This document shows positions 1 through 7,777 of a stretch of 13,787 nucleotides of DNA, one piece after another. The stretch covers positions 1 to 13,787 of the forward strand of contig JAIFMR010000046.1 of the NCBI GenBank assembly GCA_020048255.1, in the 5' to 3' direction. The notes under the pieces are model-generated. The model searched no databases, was not told the DNA's origin, and saw only the letters and a program-made list of their open reading frames with translations. Source of the DNA: Rhodoferax sp. Its GTDB lineage: Bacteria; Pseudomonadota; Gammaproteobacteria; Burkholderiales; Burkholderiaceae_C. The translations under genes were made by a program, and so were the position numbers. How positions within the stretch are numbered: the stretch's first letter is position 1; every line of letters begins with the position of its first letter.

Positions 1-927
1 CCAGCCACTTGGGGTGCTGAGCGCGTGGGTGATGTTGTGGTGTTTTCAGCCAGCCTGGTCAACCCGCCCTGGACGCTGGCACTTGCCTTGCCGCAAACCA
101 CCCTGAACGCACGTGTCGTCAAGGCCTACTCCGACATGCTGTTTTTGTTGCTGGTTTTGAGTCTGGGCAGCGTCCTTGTTAATTTCTTGCTGTGGCGCAT
201 GTATGTGGCGCCAGCCTTGAAAATCGCCCGCTTTGTGGCGCATGAACCCGCTGTGGCGCCGCCGGCCGCAGCGTCCGTACCGCGGCTGTGGCGTCCTTGG
301 TTTCAGGCCATGCAGCAAGCCTACAGCGACCGCCAGCAGTATTTTGCCGAGCTGCAATTGAGCTACGAGATCATGGAGCAGCGCATTGACGAGCGCACCA
401 GCGCCCTGACAGACGCCAATGCCCGGCTTGAAAAACTGGCCATCACGGATGCCTTGACCGGCTCGTTCAACCGCCGTCATCTGTTTGATTTGCTTGAGGC
501 CGAGCGCTTGCGCATTGCGCGGGGTGGACCCACCATGTCGGTGTTGATGATGGACCTGGATCATTTCAAAAAAGTCAACGACGAATTTGGCCATGCCGCC
601 GGCGATGCCGTGTTGCGCGAGTTTGTGCGTCGCAGCCAGGAAGCTGTGCGCAAAACAGACATGGTGTGCCGCTATGGTGGCGAAGAGTTTGTGGTGCTGA
701 TGCCGGCCATGGGTGCAGAGGGTGCGACGCAACTGGCACAACGGTTGCGGCAGTCCATTGCCGATACGCCGTTTGTGTTTGAAAGCCTGATGATTCAGGT
801 CACCGTGAGCATCGGCGTGGCGAGTTATTGCCTGCCTGAAAACGTCGAAGACATGCTGGCGCGATCGGACCGGCTGTTGTACCAAGCCAAGGAAGCCGGG
901 CGAAATCGGGTGCTGAGTCAGGCTTGA
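1..927 (+). CDS. Membrane-anchored GGDEF diguanylate cyclase (5' end outside window)
   Basis: Makes cyclic di-GMP from two GTP. The frame is open to the window edge, so the gene starts upstream; the GTG at 25 is probably internal. Residues before the membrane segment look like the end of a periplasmic Cache-type sensor domain (inference). One transmembrane helix is encoded at about 136-204, then a predicted coiled coil with the EQRIDERTSAL pattern at about 310-435, then the GGDEF domain to the stop. The catalytic signature is GGEEF (676-690). The product-inhibition I-site RKTD (649-660) lies exactly five residues upstream, and the metal-binding DLDHFKKVND segment is intact, so the enzyme should be active and feedback-controlled. 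No EAL domain is visible. It converges on the redox gene at 953 with a 25-base gap. The missing N-terminus hides the signal it senses. Confidence 0.93.
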   Translation, partial: PATWGAERVGDVVVFSASLVNPPWTLALALPQTTLNARVVKAYSDMLFLLLVLSLGSVLVNFLLWRMYVAPALKIARFVAHEPAVAPPAAASVPRLWRPWFQAMQQAYSDRQQYFAELQLSYEIMEQRIDERTSALTDANARLEKLAITDALTGSFNRRHLFDLLEAERLRIARGGPTMSVLMMDLDHFKKVNDEFGHAAGDAVLREFVRRSQEAVRKTDMVCRYGGEEFVVLMPAMGAEGATQLAQRLRQSIADTPFVFESLMIQVTVSIGVASYCLPENVEDMLARSDRLLYQAKEAGRNRVLSQA

Positions 928-936
928 AAGAGAGTC

Positions 937-952
937 ACTGCCCTGGTGCAGT
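937..952. terminator. Possible weak bidirectional terminator between convergent genes
   Basis: The 25-base gap between the stops at 927 and 953 contains ACTGC (937-941), a six-base loop, and GCAGT (948-952), a perfect 5-bp stem. No T-tract follows on either strand, so it is weak as an intrinsic terminator. It is listed because of its position between convergent stop codons. Confidence 0.22.
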
Positions 953-2110
953 TCACAGCAACCAATTGGGTCGCAGCAACAGGACCAGGCCCAGCGCCAG
1001 CATCACGAGTCCGCTCAGTAGTTTGAGCCATCTGCCGGCACCTTCGGTCAGCTTGCGATGGCTTAGGGCCACCACGGCGATGGTCACCATCAGGGTGTCG
1101 TCGGCCAGGTAACCCACGATGTACAGACCCAGATAGGCGTAGTGCGCAGCCGCGCCAACCCCCTGTTGGGTCAGCACGGCGGTGTAGAGCGCTGGCAGGC
1201 CCGCGGTACAGAGCAGTTCGACAAAATTCACCACCACCGCCAACACTGCCACGGCCAGGAGTGAACCAGGCAAGGCCTGCGCCCCCAGTACGCCGCGTAC
1301 CCGGCTGTAGATGCCCGGTTTGGCGGACTCGGGAATCGACAACGAAAACCCTTGACCCCAAGCCATGAAATCCTTGACGTTGACCGCGCCGATCAGCAAG
1401 GCCAGACTGGCCAGCGCCCAGCGCACCGGGGTGGACAAGCCAACTGCCAGAAAAATATTCAGCCAGGCGGCCATGAAGGCGTAGTAAACCGCGCCGCTGA
1501 CCAGCACAAAGGTGCCGGCGACCAGCGCCATGCGCCGCCGGTTCTGCAATCGCACCAACAAGGAGAGCAGAAACAGCAGCACCCACATGGCGCAGGGGTT
1601 GAAACCATCGAGCAGGCCCAGTGCCAGCGTGAACAGTGGCAGGCCCAATTGCGATGCGTTCAGGGTGCCAAACAGGCGGCTTTTGACTTGGTCGGGAGGC
1701 TGGGGCGCACCCTGATCAATCCAGGCCAGCAGGTTCGGGCCGCTGTCAGCCACACTGCCAAAGCCCACCAACACGCGCCCGGCCAGGCTGAAGGTGGGAA
1801 CACCTGGTGGCCAGATGTCGTTGCTGCTTGACAACTCGATCAACTCGTCGCGCGCCTTGGGGTCCTGATCCACCGCCCGCAGAGACACCCGCAGGTGCGG
1901 TCGCTCGCGGACGACTTGGGCCAGAAACAGCTTGGCTTCGGCGCAATGCGGGCAGCCGTCGCGCACGTACACCACCAACTCCTGGGTGACTGCCGGCACC
2001 GGTTTGTCGGCATTGGCGGGCTCTGTGCCTGCCAACGCCGCGCCCAAGAAGGCACCGGCCCATGCCAGGCCAAGCCAAAAAGCCAGAAGCCGATGTAGCA
2101 GCTTATGCAC
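953..2110 (-). CDS. Exported thioredoxin-like (CPHC) domain fused to CcdA/DsbD-type membrane domain
   Basis: Probable thiol-disulfide electron-transfer protein of the inner membrane and periplasm, 385 residues. I place the start at GTG 2110: GGAGGT (2122-2117) sits six bases upstream and a signal peptide follows at once (HKLLHRLL, hydrophobic core, ALA-G near 25-28). An ATG eight codons further up would lie upstream of that ribosome site. The soluble domain, about 43-135, has CPHC at 53-56 and the cis-proline motif GVPTF at 103-107, both hallmarks of the thioredoxin/glutaredoxin fold. The membrane part, about 155-385, has several hydrophobic helices and two isolated cysteines, C173 in FNPCA and C301 in ELLCTAG, placed like the redox pair of CcdA/DsbD. 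By family knowledge electrons would pass from cytoplasmic thioredoxin through C173/C301 to the periplasmic CPHC. The physiological substrate is unknown; no cytochrome c maturation gene is adjacent. Divergent from rarA. Confidence 0.85.
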   Translation of the reverse strand: MHKLLHRLLAFWLGLAWAGAFLGAALAGTEPANADKPVPAVTQELVVYVRDGCPHCAEAKLFLAQVVRERPHLRVSLRAVDQDPKARDELIELSSSNDIWPPGVPTFSLAGRVLVGFGSVADSGPNLLAWIDQGAPQPPDQVKSRLFGTLNASQLGLPLFTLALGLLDGFNPCAMWVLLFLLSLLVRLQNRRRMALVAGTFVLVSGAVYYAFMAAWLNIFLAVGLSTPVRWALASLALLIGAVNVKDFMAWGQGFSLSIPESAKPGIYSRVRGVLGAQALPGSLLAVAVLAVVVNFVELLCTAGLPALYTAVLTQQGVGAAAHYAYLGLYIVGYLADDTLMVTIAVVALSHRKLTEGAGRWLKLLSGLVMLALGLVLLLRPNWLL

Positions 2111-2116
2111 GGTATC

Positions 2117-2122
2117 ACCTCC
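2117..2122 (-). promoter_or_regulatory. Strong Shine-Dalgarno deciding the GTG start of the redox gene
   Basis: Minus-strand GGAGGT at 2122-2117 stands six bases before GTG 2110. It lies inside the reading frame of the longer alternative start at 2134, which has no comparable site, so the shorter protein is preferred. Confidence 0.75.
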
Positions 2123-2187
2123 CAGAAGCGTCATTTTTATGCAAATTAACCGGCTTGGCTAGCCCGGTGACCGCACGGTGGCTGGGC

Positions 2188-2193
2188 CACAAT
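2188..2193 (+). promoter_or_regulatory. Possible -10 element giving a nearly leaderless rarA transcript
   Basis: CACAAT at 2188-2193 would place transcription start at about 2200-2201, one or two bases before the rarA ATG at 2202. No Shine-Dalgarno sequence precedes that ATG. I could not find a good -35 hexamer, so this is tentative. Confidence 0.25.
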
Positions 2194-2201
2194 AGTGACC
2201 G

Positions 2202-3491
2202 ATGAACCCTTTGCCCTCTACCCACCCCCCTTTGGCCGAGCGACTGCGTCCCAAGACCGTCAGCGAGGTCATCGGACAGCAGCACTTGCTGGGCGAAGGC
2301 ATGGCCTTGCGGCTGGCGTTTGAGTCAGGTCAGCCGCACAGTTGCATCTTTTGGGGCCCACCGGGCACCGGCAAGACCACCATTGCCCGGCTGATGGCCG
2401 ATGCCTTTGATGCGCAGTTCATCACCATCAGCGCGGTGCTGGGGGGTGTCAAGGACATTCGTGAGGCGGTTGAAAAAGCGCAGCTGGCGCAGCATCAGGG
2501 CTTGCGCACGCTGGTGTTTGTCGACGAAGTCCACCGTTTCAACAAGAGCCAGCAAGACGCGTTTTTGCCGCATGTGGAAAGCGGGCTGCTGACCTTTATT
2601 GGTGCCACCACTGAAAACCCCTCGTTTGAGGTGAACTCGGCCTTGTTGTCTCGTGCAGCGGTGTATGTGTTGCAGCCGCTCCAGCCCGAAGATCTTGAGA
2701 AAATAGTGGCTTCAGCCCAGGCCATACAAGCACTTCCAGCTATTGAAAAAGTAGCTATTGAGCGATTGACAGCGTATGCCGATGGCGATGCCCGGCGCCT
2801 GCTCAACACCCTGGAAACCCTGGCTGTGGCCGCCACGCAAGAGCAGCGCAGTGAGATCACCGACGTTTGGTTGCTCAAAGTCCTGGGCGAACGCATGCGC
2901 CGCTACGACAAAGGTGGCGAGCAGTTTTACGACACCATCTCAGCCCTGCACAAAAGTGTGCGCGGCAGTGACCCCGATGCGGCACTGTATTGGCTGGTGC
3001 GCATGCTCGATGGCGGTGCCGACCCGCGCTACCTGGCGCGGCGGCTGATCCGCATGGCCAGCGAAGACATCGGCCTGGCCGACCCCCGCGCCCTGCGCCT
3101 GGCGCTGGATGCGTCTGAGGTCTATGAGCGCCTGGGTACGCCGGAAGGCGAGCTGGCGCTGGCTGAATGTGTGGTGTACCTGGCCGTGGCACCCAAGAGC
3201 AACGCGGTTTACAAAGCCTTCAACGAAGCCAAAGCCTTTGTCAAAAAGGACGGCACGCGCCCCGTGCCCATGCATTTGCGCAATGCCCCTACCAAGCTCA
3301 TGAAAGAGTTGGACTATGGCAAGGGGTATCGCTACGCGCACGATGAGGAAGGCGGCTTTGCCGCTGGCGAGCGCTATTTGCCTGACGGCATGACCAACCC
3401 GGGGTTTTACCGGCCCGTAGACCGGGGCCTGGAGATCAAGATTGCCGAGAAGCTCAAGGGCCTGAAGCTGCGCAACGATCAGCCAGGCTGA
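2202..3491 (+). CDS. rarA: Replication-associated recombination ATPase RarA (MgsA)
   Basis: AAA+ ATPase of the RarA/MgsA/WRNIP1 family, 429 residues (E. coli RarA is about 447), acting at stalled replication forks with SSB and RecA. Visible in order: ERLRPKTVSEVIGQ N-terminus, Walker A GPPGTGKTT at 52-60, Walker B with DEVHRF at 108-113, sensor 1 GATTENPSFEVN at 134-145, sensor 2 region GDARRLLNTLE from about 195, and the C-terminal tetramerisation domain with the conserved NAPTKLMKELDYGKGY stretch. The start is ATG 2202; it lacks a Shine-Dalgarno sequence, but the N-terminus matches the family. Codons about 167-188, in the loop between the AAA+ core and sensor 2, lie in an AT-richer repeat-like segment described separately. 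In many bacteria rarA follows lolA or ftsK; here the upstream neighbour is a divergent redox gene, so it is probably transcribed alone. Confidence 0.97.
   Translation: MNPLPSTHPPLAERLRPKTVSEVIGQQHLLGEGMALRLAFESGQPHSCIFWGPPGTGKTTIARLMADAFDAQFITISAVLGGVKDIREAVEKAQLAQHQGLRTLVFVDEVHRFNKSQQDAFLPHVESGLLTFIGATTENPSFEVNSALLSRAAVYVLQPLQPEDLEKIVASAQAIQALPAIEKVAIERLTAYADGDARRLLNTLETLAVAATQEQRSEITDVWLLKVLGERMRRYDKGGEQFYDTISALHKSVRGSDPDAALYWLVRMLDGGADPRYLARRLIRMASEDIGLADPRALRLALDASEVYERLGTPEGELALAECVVYLAVAPKSNAVYKAFNEAKAFVKKDGTRPVPMHLRNAPTKLMKELDYGKGYRYAHDEEGGFAAGERYLPDGMTNPGFYRPVDRGLEIKIAEKLKGLKLRNDQPG
2700..2765 (+). repeat. Repeat-like, AT-richer segment inside rarA
   Basis: This stretch is visibly AT-richer than the flanking rarA sequence. 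It contains a perfect 9-bp direct repeat AGCTATTGA at 2738-2746 and 2753-2761 (15-bp period) and a partial inverted copy of its core (AATAG at 2702-2706 against CTATT). The arrangement, AATAG plus GCT-like arm, AAGC arm, then AGCTATT, resembles the short dispersed palindromic repeat I remember as common between genes in Comamonadaceae; that identification is from memory and unchecked. It stays in frame and encodes the repeated AIE of AIEKVAIER, in a part of RarA whose length varies among bacteria. Confidence 0.4.
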
Positions 3492-3683
3492 TGAATTTTG
3501 GGTGTGGCGGAGGGGGCCTTGTAGCTAGGGTAAACCCGCTGTGGGTCGTCAGATCGGTGTGAACCCCCGTGACTACAATCGCGACCACTTGTTTGCCCGT
3601 GTCCTCACTGGCAGGCTTATTGCTAGTCACTTGTTACCAGCCGTCCTGCAGTTAGATACTTGGCTGAACATCGGAGAAGTTTT
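3492..3683 (+). promoter_or_regulatory. Leader and promoter region of the liv operon
   Basis: The 192-base gap before livH holds a symmetrical GGGT-AA-ACCC element (3528-3537), a -10-like TACAAT (3574-3579) that would start a roughly 98-base leader, and a hairpin in that leader: ACTGGCA (3607-3613), seven-base loop, TGCTAGT (3621-3627), seven pairs including one G-U. No convincing -35 hexamer pairs with TACAAT. A ribosome site GGAG (3673-3676) lies seven bases before the livH ATG. I see no known riboswitch. The assignment of individual elements is tentative, though a promoter somewhere here is likely because rarA ends just upstream. Confidence 0.4.
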
Positions 3684-4613
3684 ATGGAAACTTTGATACA
3701 GCAGATCATCAATGGTCTGGTGTTGGGCAGCATGTATGCCCTGGTCGCCCTGGGCTACACCATGGTGTACGGCATCATTGGCTTGATCAACTTCGCCCAC
3801 GGTGAGGTGCTGATGATTGGTGCCTTGACCAGCTGGAGCATCATTGGCCTGATGCAAGACGCCATGCCGGGCACGCCCGGCTGGATCATTTTGCTGATCG
3901 CGCTGGCGATTGCCTGCGTGGTGGCAGCTGCGTTGAACTACACCATTGAAAAGCTCGCCTATCGGCCGCTACGCAATAGCCCGCGGTTGGCGCCGCTGAT
4001 CACCGCCATAGGCATGTCGATCCTGTTGCAGACGCTGGCCATGATCATCTGGAAACCCAACTACAAACCTTATCCCAATTTGTTGCCGGGGTCGCCGTTT
4101 GAAATTGGTGGCGCCGTGATCACCCTGACGCAGGTGCTGATTCTGGCCATGACGGTCATCTCGCTGGCGGTATTGATGTGGCTGGTGAACTACACCCGGC
4201 TGGGACGGGCCATGCGTGCCACCGCCGAAAACCCGCGGGTGGCTGCGCTGATGGGTGTCAAGCCTGACCTGGTGATTTCGGCGACCTTTGTGATTGGCGC
4301 GGTGCTGGCGGCCATTGCCGGCATCATGTGGGCGGCCAACTATGGCACGGTGCAGCACACCATGGGTTTCCTGCCGGGTCTCAAGGCATTTACGGCGGCG
4401 GTGTTTGGTGGCATTGGCAACTTGGCTGGCGCCGTGGTGGGGGGGATTGCGCTGGGCTTGATCGAGTCGCTGGGTGCGGGTTACATCGGGTCCATCACCG
4501 GCGGGGTGCTGGGCAGTCATTACTCGGATATTTTTGCTTTTATTGTGTTGATCATTGTGCTGACCCTGCGGCCATCGGGTTTGCTGGGTGAACGCGTGGC
4601 CGACAGAGCCTGA
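3684..4613 (+). CDS. livH: Branched-chain amino acid ABC transporter permease LivH
   Basis: Inner-membrane permease of the HAAT family, 309 residues, one half of the translocation pore. The N-terminus METLIQQIINGLVLGSMYAL and the motif GLINFAHGEV are characteristic of LivH. Several hydrophobic helices follow, and the cytoplasmic coupling loop GRAMRATAENPRVAALMGV lies at about 174-192, where the ATPases dock. I start at ATG 3684, because GGAG at 3673-3676 is well spaced; a TTG eight codons upstream (3660) would add an unconserved MAEHRRSF. First gene of livHMGF; 38 bases separate it from livM. Family substrates are leucine, isoleucine and valine, but related systems carry urea, amides or aromatic compounds, so specificity is not settled by this gene alone. 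Confidence 0.95.
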   Translation: METLIQQIINGLVLGSMYALVALGYTMVYGIIGLINFAHGEVLMIGALTSWSIIGLMQDAMPGTPGWIILLIALAIACVVAAALNYTIEKLAYRPLRNSPRLAPLITAIGMSILLQTLAMIIWKPNYKPYPNLLPGSPFEIGGAVITLTQVLILAMTVISLAVLMWLVNYTRLGRAMRATAENPRVAALMGVKPDLVISATFVIGAVLAAIAGIMWAANYGTVQHTMGFLPGLKAFTAAVFGGIGNLAGAVVGGIALGLIESLGAGYIGSITGGVLGSHYSDIFAFIVLIIVLTLRPSGLLGERVADRA

Positions 4614-4651
4614 CGCCGGACCGATTCAAGCCCAACGAGTTGAGAGTGTTT

Positions 4652-5737
4652 ATGAAGAAACAAAAACAAATCATCGGTTTTCTGGTGGCGGCCGTGGCCC
4701 TGTTGGTGTTGCCGCTGGTGTTGCAGGGTTTTGGCAACGCCTGGGTGCGGATTGCCGACATGGCTCTGTTGTATGTGTTGCTGGCGCTGGGCCTGAACAT
4801 TGTGGTGGGCTACGCCGGCTTGTTGGACTTGGGTTACGTGGCTTTTTTTGCCATTGGCGCCTATATGTATGCGCTGCTGGCATCACCGCACCTCGTTGAG
4901 ACTTTTCCTGCCATTGCGGCGATGTTCCCCAATGGGCTGCACACCCCGATCTGGATGGTGATCCCGGTGGCGGCAGGTCTGGCGGGCTTGTTTGGTGTGT
5001 TGCTGGGTGCGCCTACCCTGCGTTTGCGGGGTGATTACCTGGCCATCGTGACGCTGGGTTTTGGCGAGATCATCCGGGTGTTCATGAACAACCTGGACCA
5101 CCCGGTCAACATCACCAATGGTCCCAAAGGGCTGGGGCAGGTCGATTCCCTGTCGTTTTTTGGCATGAGTTTTGGCAAAAAATTGACGGTCGCTGGGTTC
5201 GAGTTGTCCTCGGTGACCTTGTATTACTACCTGTTTTTGGTGCTGGTGGTGTTCAGTGTGATCATTTCGCACCGCTTGCAGCTGTCGCGCGTGGGGCGCG
5301 CCTGGATGGCCATTCGTGAAGACGAAATCGCTGCCAAGGCCATGGGCATCAACACCCGCAACCTCAAATTGCTGGCGTTTGGCATGGGCGCCACCTTTGG
5401 CGGGGTGTCGGGCGCCATGTTTGCGTCGTTTCAGGGCTTCATTTCACCAGAGTCCTTCAGCTTGATGGAGTCCATCATGATTGTGGCCATGGTGGTGCTG
5501 GGGGGCATTGGCCACTTGCCGGGCGTGATCGTGGGTGCCATCGCCCTGTCGGCCTTGCCCGAGGTGCTGCGCTATGTGGCTGGCCCGCTGCAGAACATGA
5601 CCGGTGGCCGGCTGGACGCGTCTATCCTGCGTCAGTTGCTCATTGCCGTGGCCATGATCGTCATCATGCTGATGCGCCCACGCGGTTTGTGGCCTTCGCC
5701 CGAACACGGTAAATCACTGCCGAGCACCACCGCGTAG
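4652..5737 (+). CDS. livM: Branched-chain amino acid ABC transporter permease LivM
   Basis: Second permease subunit, 361 residues, shorter than E. coli LivM (about 425), as is usual outside the enterics. Hydrophobic helices begin after MKKQKQ; LGLNIVVGYAGLLDLGYVAFFAIGAY is the family signature region, followed by APTLRLRGDYLAIVTLGFGEI and NGPKGLG. The ATPase-docking loop GRAWMAIREDEIAAKAMGI is at about 215-233. I choose ATG 4652 (MKKQKQ) with GAGAG at 4642-4646 as ribosome site; a TTG at 4640 overlaps that site. Pairs with LivH to form the heterodimeric pore; livG follows after 36 bases. Confidence 0.95.
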   Translation: MKKQKQIIGFLVAAVALLVLPLVLQGFGNAWVRIADMALLYVLLALGLNIVVGYAGLLDLGYVAFFAIGAYMYALLASPHLVETFPAIAAMFPNGLHTPIWMVIPVAAGLAGLFGVLLGAPTLRLRGDYLAIVTLGFGEIIRVFMNNLDHPVNITNGPKGLGQVDSLSFFGMSFGKKLTVAGFELSSVTLYYYLFLVLVVFSVIISHRLQLSRVGRAWMAIREDEIAAKAMGINTRNLKLLAFGMGATFGGVSGAMFASFQGFISPESFSLMESIMIVAMVVLGGIGHLPGVIVGAIALSALPEVLRYVAGPLQNMTGGRLDASILRQLLIAVAMIVIMLMRPRGLWPSPEHGKSLPSTTA

Positions 5738-5773
5738 GCGGGCTTGTCGAGTGACATTAAGGAATCAAACCAA

Positions 5774-6544
5774 ATGACAGACATCGTACTCAATGTCTCG
5801 GGTGTGTCCAAACGCTTCGGCGGACTGCAAGCCCTGAGCGACGTGGGCATTCAAATCAATCGCGGCCAGGTGTATGGCCTGATTGGCCCCAATGGCGCGG
5901 GAAAGACGACTTTTTTCAATGTGCTCACCGGGCTGTACACGCCCGATACCGGCACCTTTGAACTGGCCGGCAAGCCGTACCAGCCCACGGCGGTGCATGA
6001 GGTGGCCAAGGCCGGTATTGCCCGTACGTTTCAAAACATCCGGCTGTTTGCCGAAATGACCGCCATTGAGAACGTCATGGTGGGCCGCCACGTGCGCACG
6101 CATTCCGGTTTGTTGGGTGCGGTGTTTCGCACCCCGGGTTTCAAGGCCGAAGAAGCCGCCATTGCCCAGCGTGCGCAAGAGTTGCTCGACTACGTGGGAA
6201 TTGGCCGCTTGACCGACTTCAAGGCGCGCACCTTAAGCTATGGTGACCAACGCCGCCTGGAAATTGCCCGCGCCCTGGCCACCGACCCGCAACTGATTGC
6301 CCTGGATGAACCGGCAGCCGGCATGAACAGCACCGAAAAGGTCATGCTGCGCGAGTTGATCGACAAAATCCGCAACGACAACCGCACCATTTTGCTGATT
6401 GAACACGACGTGAAACTGGTGATGGGCCTGTGTGACCGGGTCACCGTGCTGGATTACGGCAAGCAGATCGCTGAAGGCACACCGGCCGATGTGCAGCGCA
6501 ACGAAAAAGTGATTGAAGCCTATTTGGGCACGGGTGGACACTGA
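5774..6544 (+). CDS. livG: Branched-chain amino acid ABC transporter ATPase LivG
   Basis: Cytoplasmic ATP-binding subunit, 256 residues. Walker A GPNGAGKTT at 38-46, Q-loop TFQN with Q87, the LSYGDQ signature at 154-159 (variant of LSGGQ, usual in LivG), Walker B LIALDEP ending near 180, and the H-loop histidine H211 in LLIEHDV. The AGMN after Walker B and the C-terminal IAEGTPADVQ and AYLG are typical of LivG rather than LivF. I start at ATG 5774 with AAGGA at 5759-5763; an upstream ATG at 5744 would overlap that site. Only one base separates its TGA from the livF ATG, indicating tight translational coupling. Confidence 0.95.
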   Translation: MTDIVLNVSGVSKRFGGLQALSDVGIQINRGQVYGLIGPNGAGKTTFFNVLTGLYTPDTGTFELAGKPYQPTAVHEVAKAGIARTFQNIRLFAEMTAIENVMVGRHVRTHSGLLGAVFRTPGFKAEEAAIAQRAQELLDYVGIGRLTDFKARTLSYGDQRRLEIARALATDPQLIALDEPAAGMNSTEKVMLRELIDKIRNDNRTILLIEHDVKLVMGLCDRVTVLDYGKQIAEGTPADVQRNEKVIEAYLGTGGH

Positions 6545-6545
6545 T

Positions 6546-7262
6546 ATGGCAAACATTCTTTTAAAAGTCAAATCGCTCAAGGTCGCCTACGGTGGTATTC
6601 AGGCCGTCAAGGGCGTTGATTTTGAAGTGCATGAGGGCGAACTGGTGTCGCTGATTGGCTCCAACGGGGCGGGCAAGACCACCACCATGAAAGCCATCAC
6701 GGGGTCGTTGCCCATCAATGACGGCGACATCGAGTACCTGGGCAAGAGCATTCGGGGTCAGGGGCCTTGGGATTTGGTCAAGCAGGGCCTGGCCATGGTG
6801 CCCGAGGGGCGTGGGGTGTTTACCCGCATGACCATCCTGGAAAACCTGCAGATGGGCGCCTACATTCGCACCGACACCGCTGACATTTTGGCCGATATTG
6901 ACAAGGTGTTCACCATTTTTCCGCGCTTGAAAGAGCGCAAGGATCAGTTGGCTGGCACCATGAGCGGTGGTGAGCAGCAGATGCTGGCCATGGGCCGCGC
7001 GCTAATGAGCCGGCCCAAGGTTCTGCTGCTCGATGAGCCCTCCATGGGCCTGTCACCCATCATGGTGGACAAGATTTTTGAGGTGGTGCGCGATGTCTAT
7101 GCCCAAGGGGTGACAGTGTTGCTGGTCGAACAGAATGCCAGCCGGGCTTTGGCGATTGCCGACCGCGGTTATGTGATGGACTCCGGCCTGATCACCATGA
7201 CCGGTGATGCCAAAACCATGTTGACCGACCCGAAAGTGCGCGCGGCTTATTTGGGCGAGTGA
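6546..7262 (+). CDS. livF: Branched-chain amino acid ABC transporter ATPase LivF
   Basis: Second ATPase subunit, 238 residues. Walker A GSNGAGKTT at 38-46, the LivF-specific VPEGRGVF at about 85-92, signature MSGGEQQML at 139-147, Walker B VLLLDEP ending at 165, followed by SMGLSPIMVD and the H-loop-position LLVEQNA typical of LivF. The start ATG 6546 is set by coupling to livG; its ribosome site would lie inside the end of livG. Last gene of the operon: the next gene runs in the opposite direction and no gene for a periplasmic substrate-binding protein (livK/livJ) follows, so the importer must use a receptor encoded elsewhere. Confidence 0.95.
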   Translation: MANILLKVKSLKVAYGGIQAVKGVDFEVHEGELVSLIGSNGAGKTTTMKAITGSLPINDGDIEYLGKSIRGQGPWDLVKQGLAMVPEGRGVFTRMTILENLQMGAYIRTDTADILADIDKVFTIFPRLKERKDQLAGTMSGGEQQMLAMGRALMSRPKVLLLDEPSMGLSPIMVDKIFEVVRDVYAQGVTVLLVEQNASRALAIADRGYVMDSGLITMTGDAKTMLTDPKVRAAYLGE

Positions 7263-7318
7263 TCCCTGCCACGGCGCAGCGTTTGTCGTTGGCGAGTCTG
7301 GTGGGTGTGGCGATCTCT

Positions 7319-7777
7319 TCAACCTTGCTGGTTCTGCGCTCGGTCCCTCCTTGGCAGTGACAAGCCTGCATCTGACAATTGAAACATGGCGCGATGAAGG
7401 CTCCAGTGCTGTACTGCGGCATTCAGCACAACAGACTCGCCCTCGGCCACCTGGCCATCCACTTCGGCCAGTTGGACACACATGGCCAGCACCTTGCGGC
7501 GAAGGGCGACGTCGTCAATTTCGCCCATCAATTCGGCCAGGGTGTACTCGTCCACGGGGCAGGTACCTGCCCAGGTGAGTTGCTTGCTTGATAGCAGATC
7601 TTCGCAAAACGTGTCGATTACCGTATGCAAACCTTCGGGTGTCAATCCGAGTTGCTGGTGCACCGCGCAGTCATCCAGCAAGGTCAGTTCTGCCGGGCCA
7701 AGATCACCGTCAGCGATCAAGGTCAAGGCGACGATTCGGGCTGCAGCTTGCGGGCTGTTTTGGGCATATTTGCGCAT
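7319..7777 (-). CDS. TerB-like tellurite-resistance-family protein
   Basis: Cytoplasmic helical protein of 152 residues. Two acidic repeats typical of the TerB/DjlA-like fold are visible: IADGDLGPAELTLLDD at about 21-36 and VQLAEVDGQVAEGESVVL in the second half. In the family these acidic clusters bind divalent metal. The start ATG 7777 has GGAG four bases upstream. The C-terminal tail (LPRRDRAQNQQG) is basic and outside the domain. Third gene of a same-strand series after the HPF-like and zinc-ribbon genes, 114 bases behind the latter, so it may share their transcript or have its own promoter. Despite the family name there is no terZABCDE cluster, and tellurite resistance should not be assumed. 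It converges on livF with a 56-base gap in which I see no clear terminator. Confidence 0.75.
   Translation of the reverse strand: MRKYAQNSPQAAARIVALTLIADGDLGPAELTLLDDCAVHQQLGLTPEGLHTVIDTFCEDLLSSKQLTWAGTCPVDEYTLAELMGEIDDVALRRKVLAMCVQLAEVDGQVAEGESVVLNAAVQHWSLHRAMFQLSDAGLSLPRRDRAQNQQG

Noticed and set aside
46..885. Long minus-strand open frame of 279 codons opposite the diguanylate cyclase
   Set aside because: It is antisense to a well-conserved GGDEF gene, has a histidine/glutamine-rich composition typical of a shadow frame, and shows no recognisable motif.
918..1586. Minus-strand 222-codon frame overlapping the redox fusion
   Set aside because: Same strand, different frame from a gene with clear motifs; its glycine/arginine/alanine bias is that of an out-of-frame reading.
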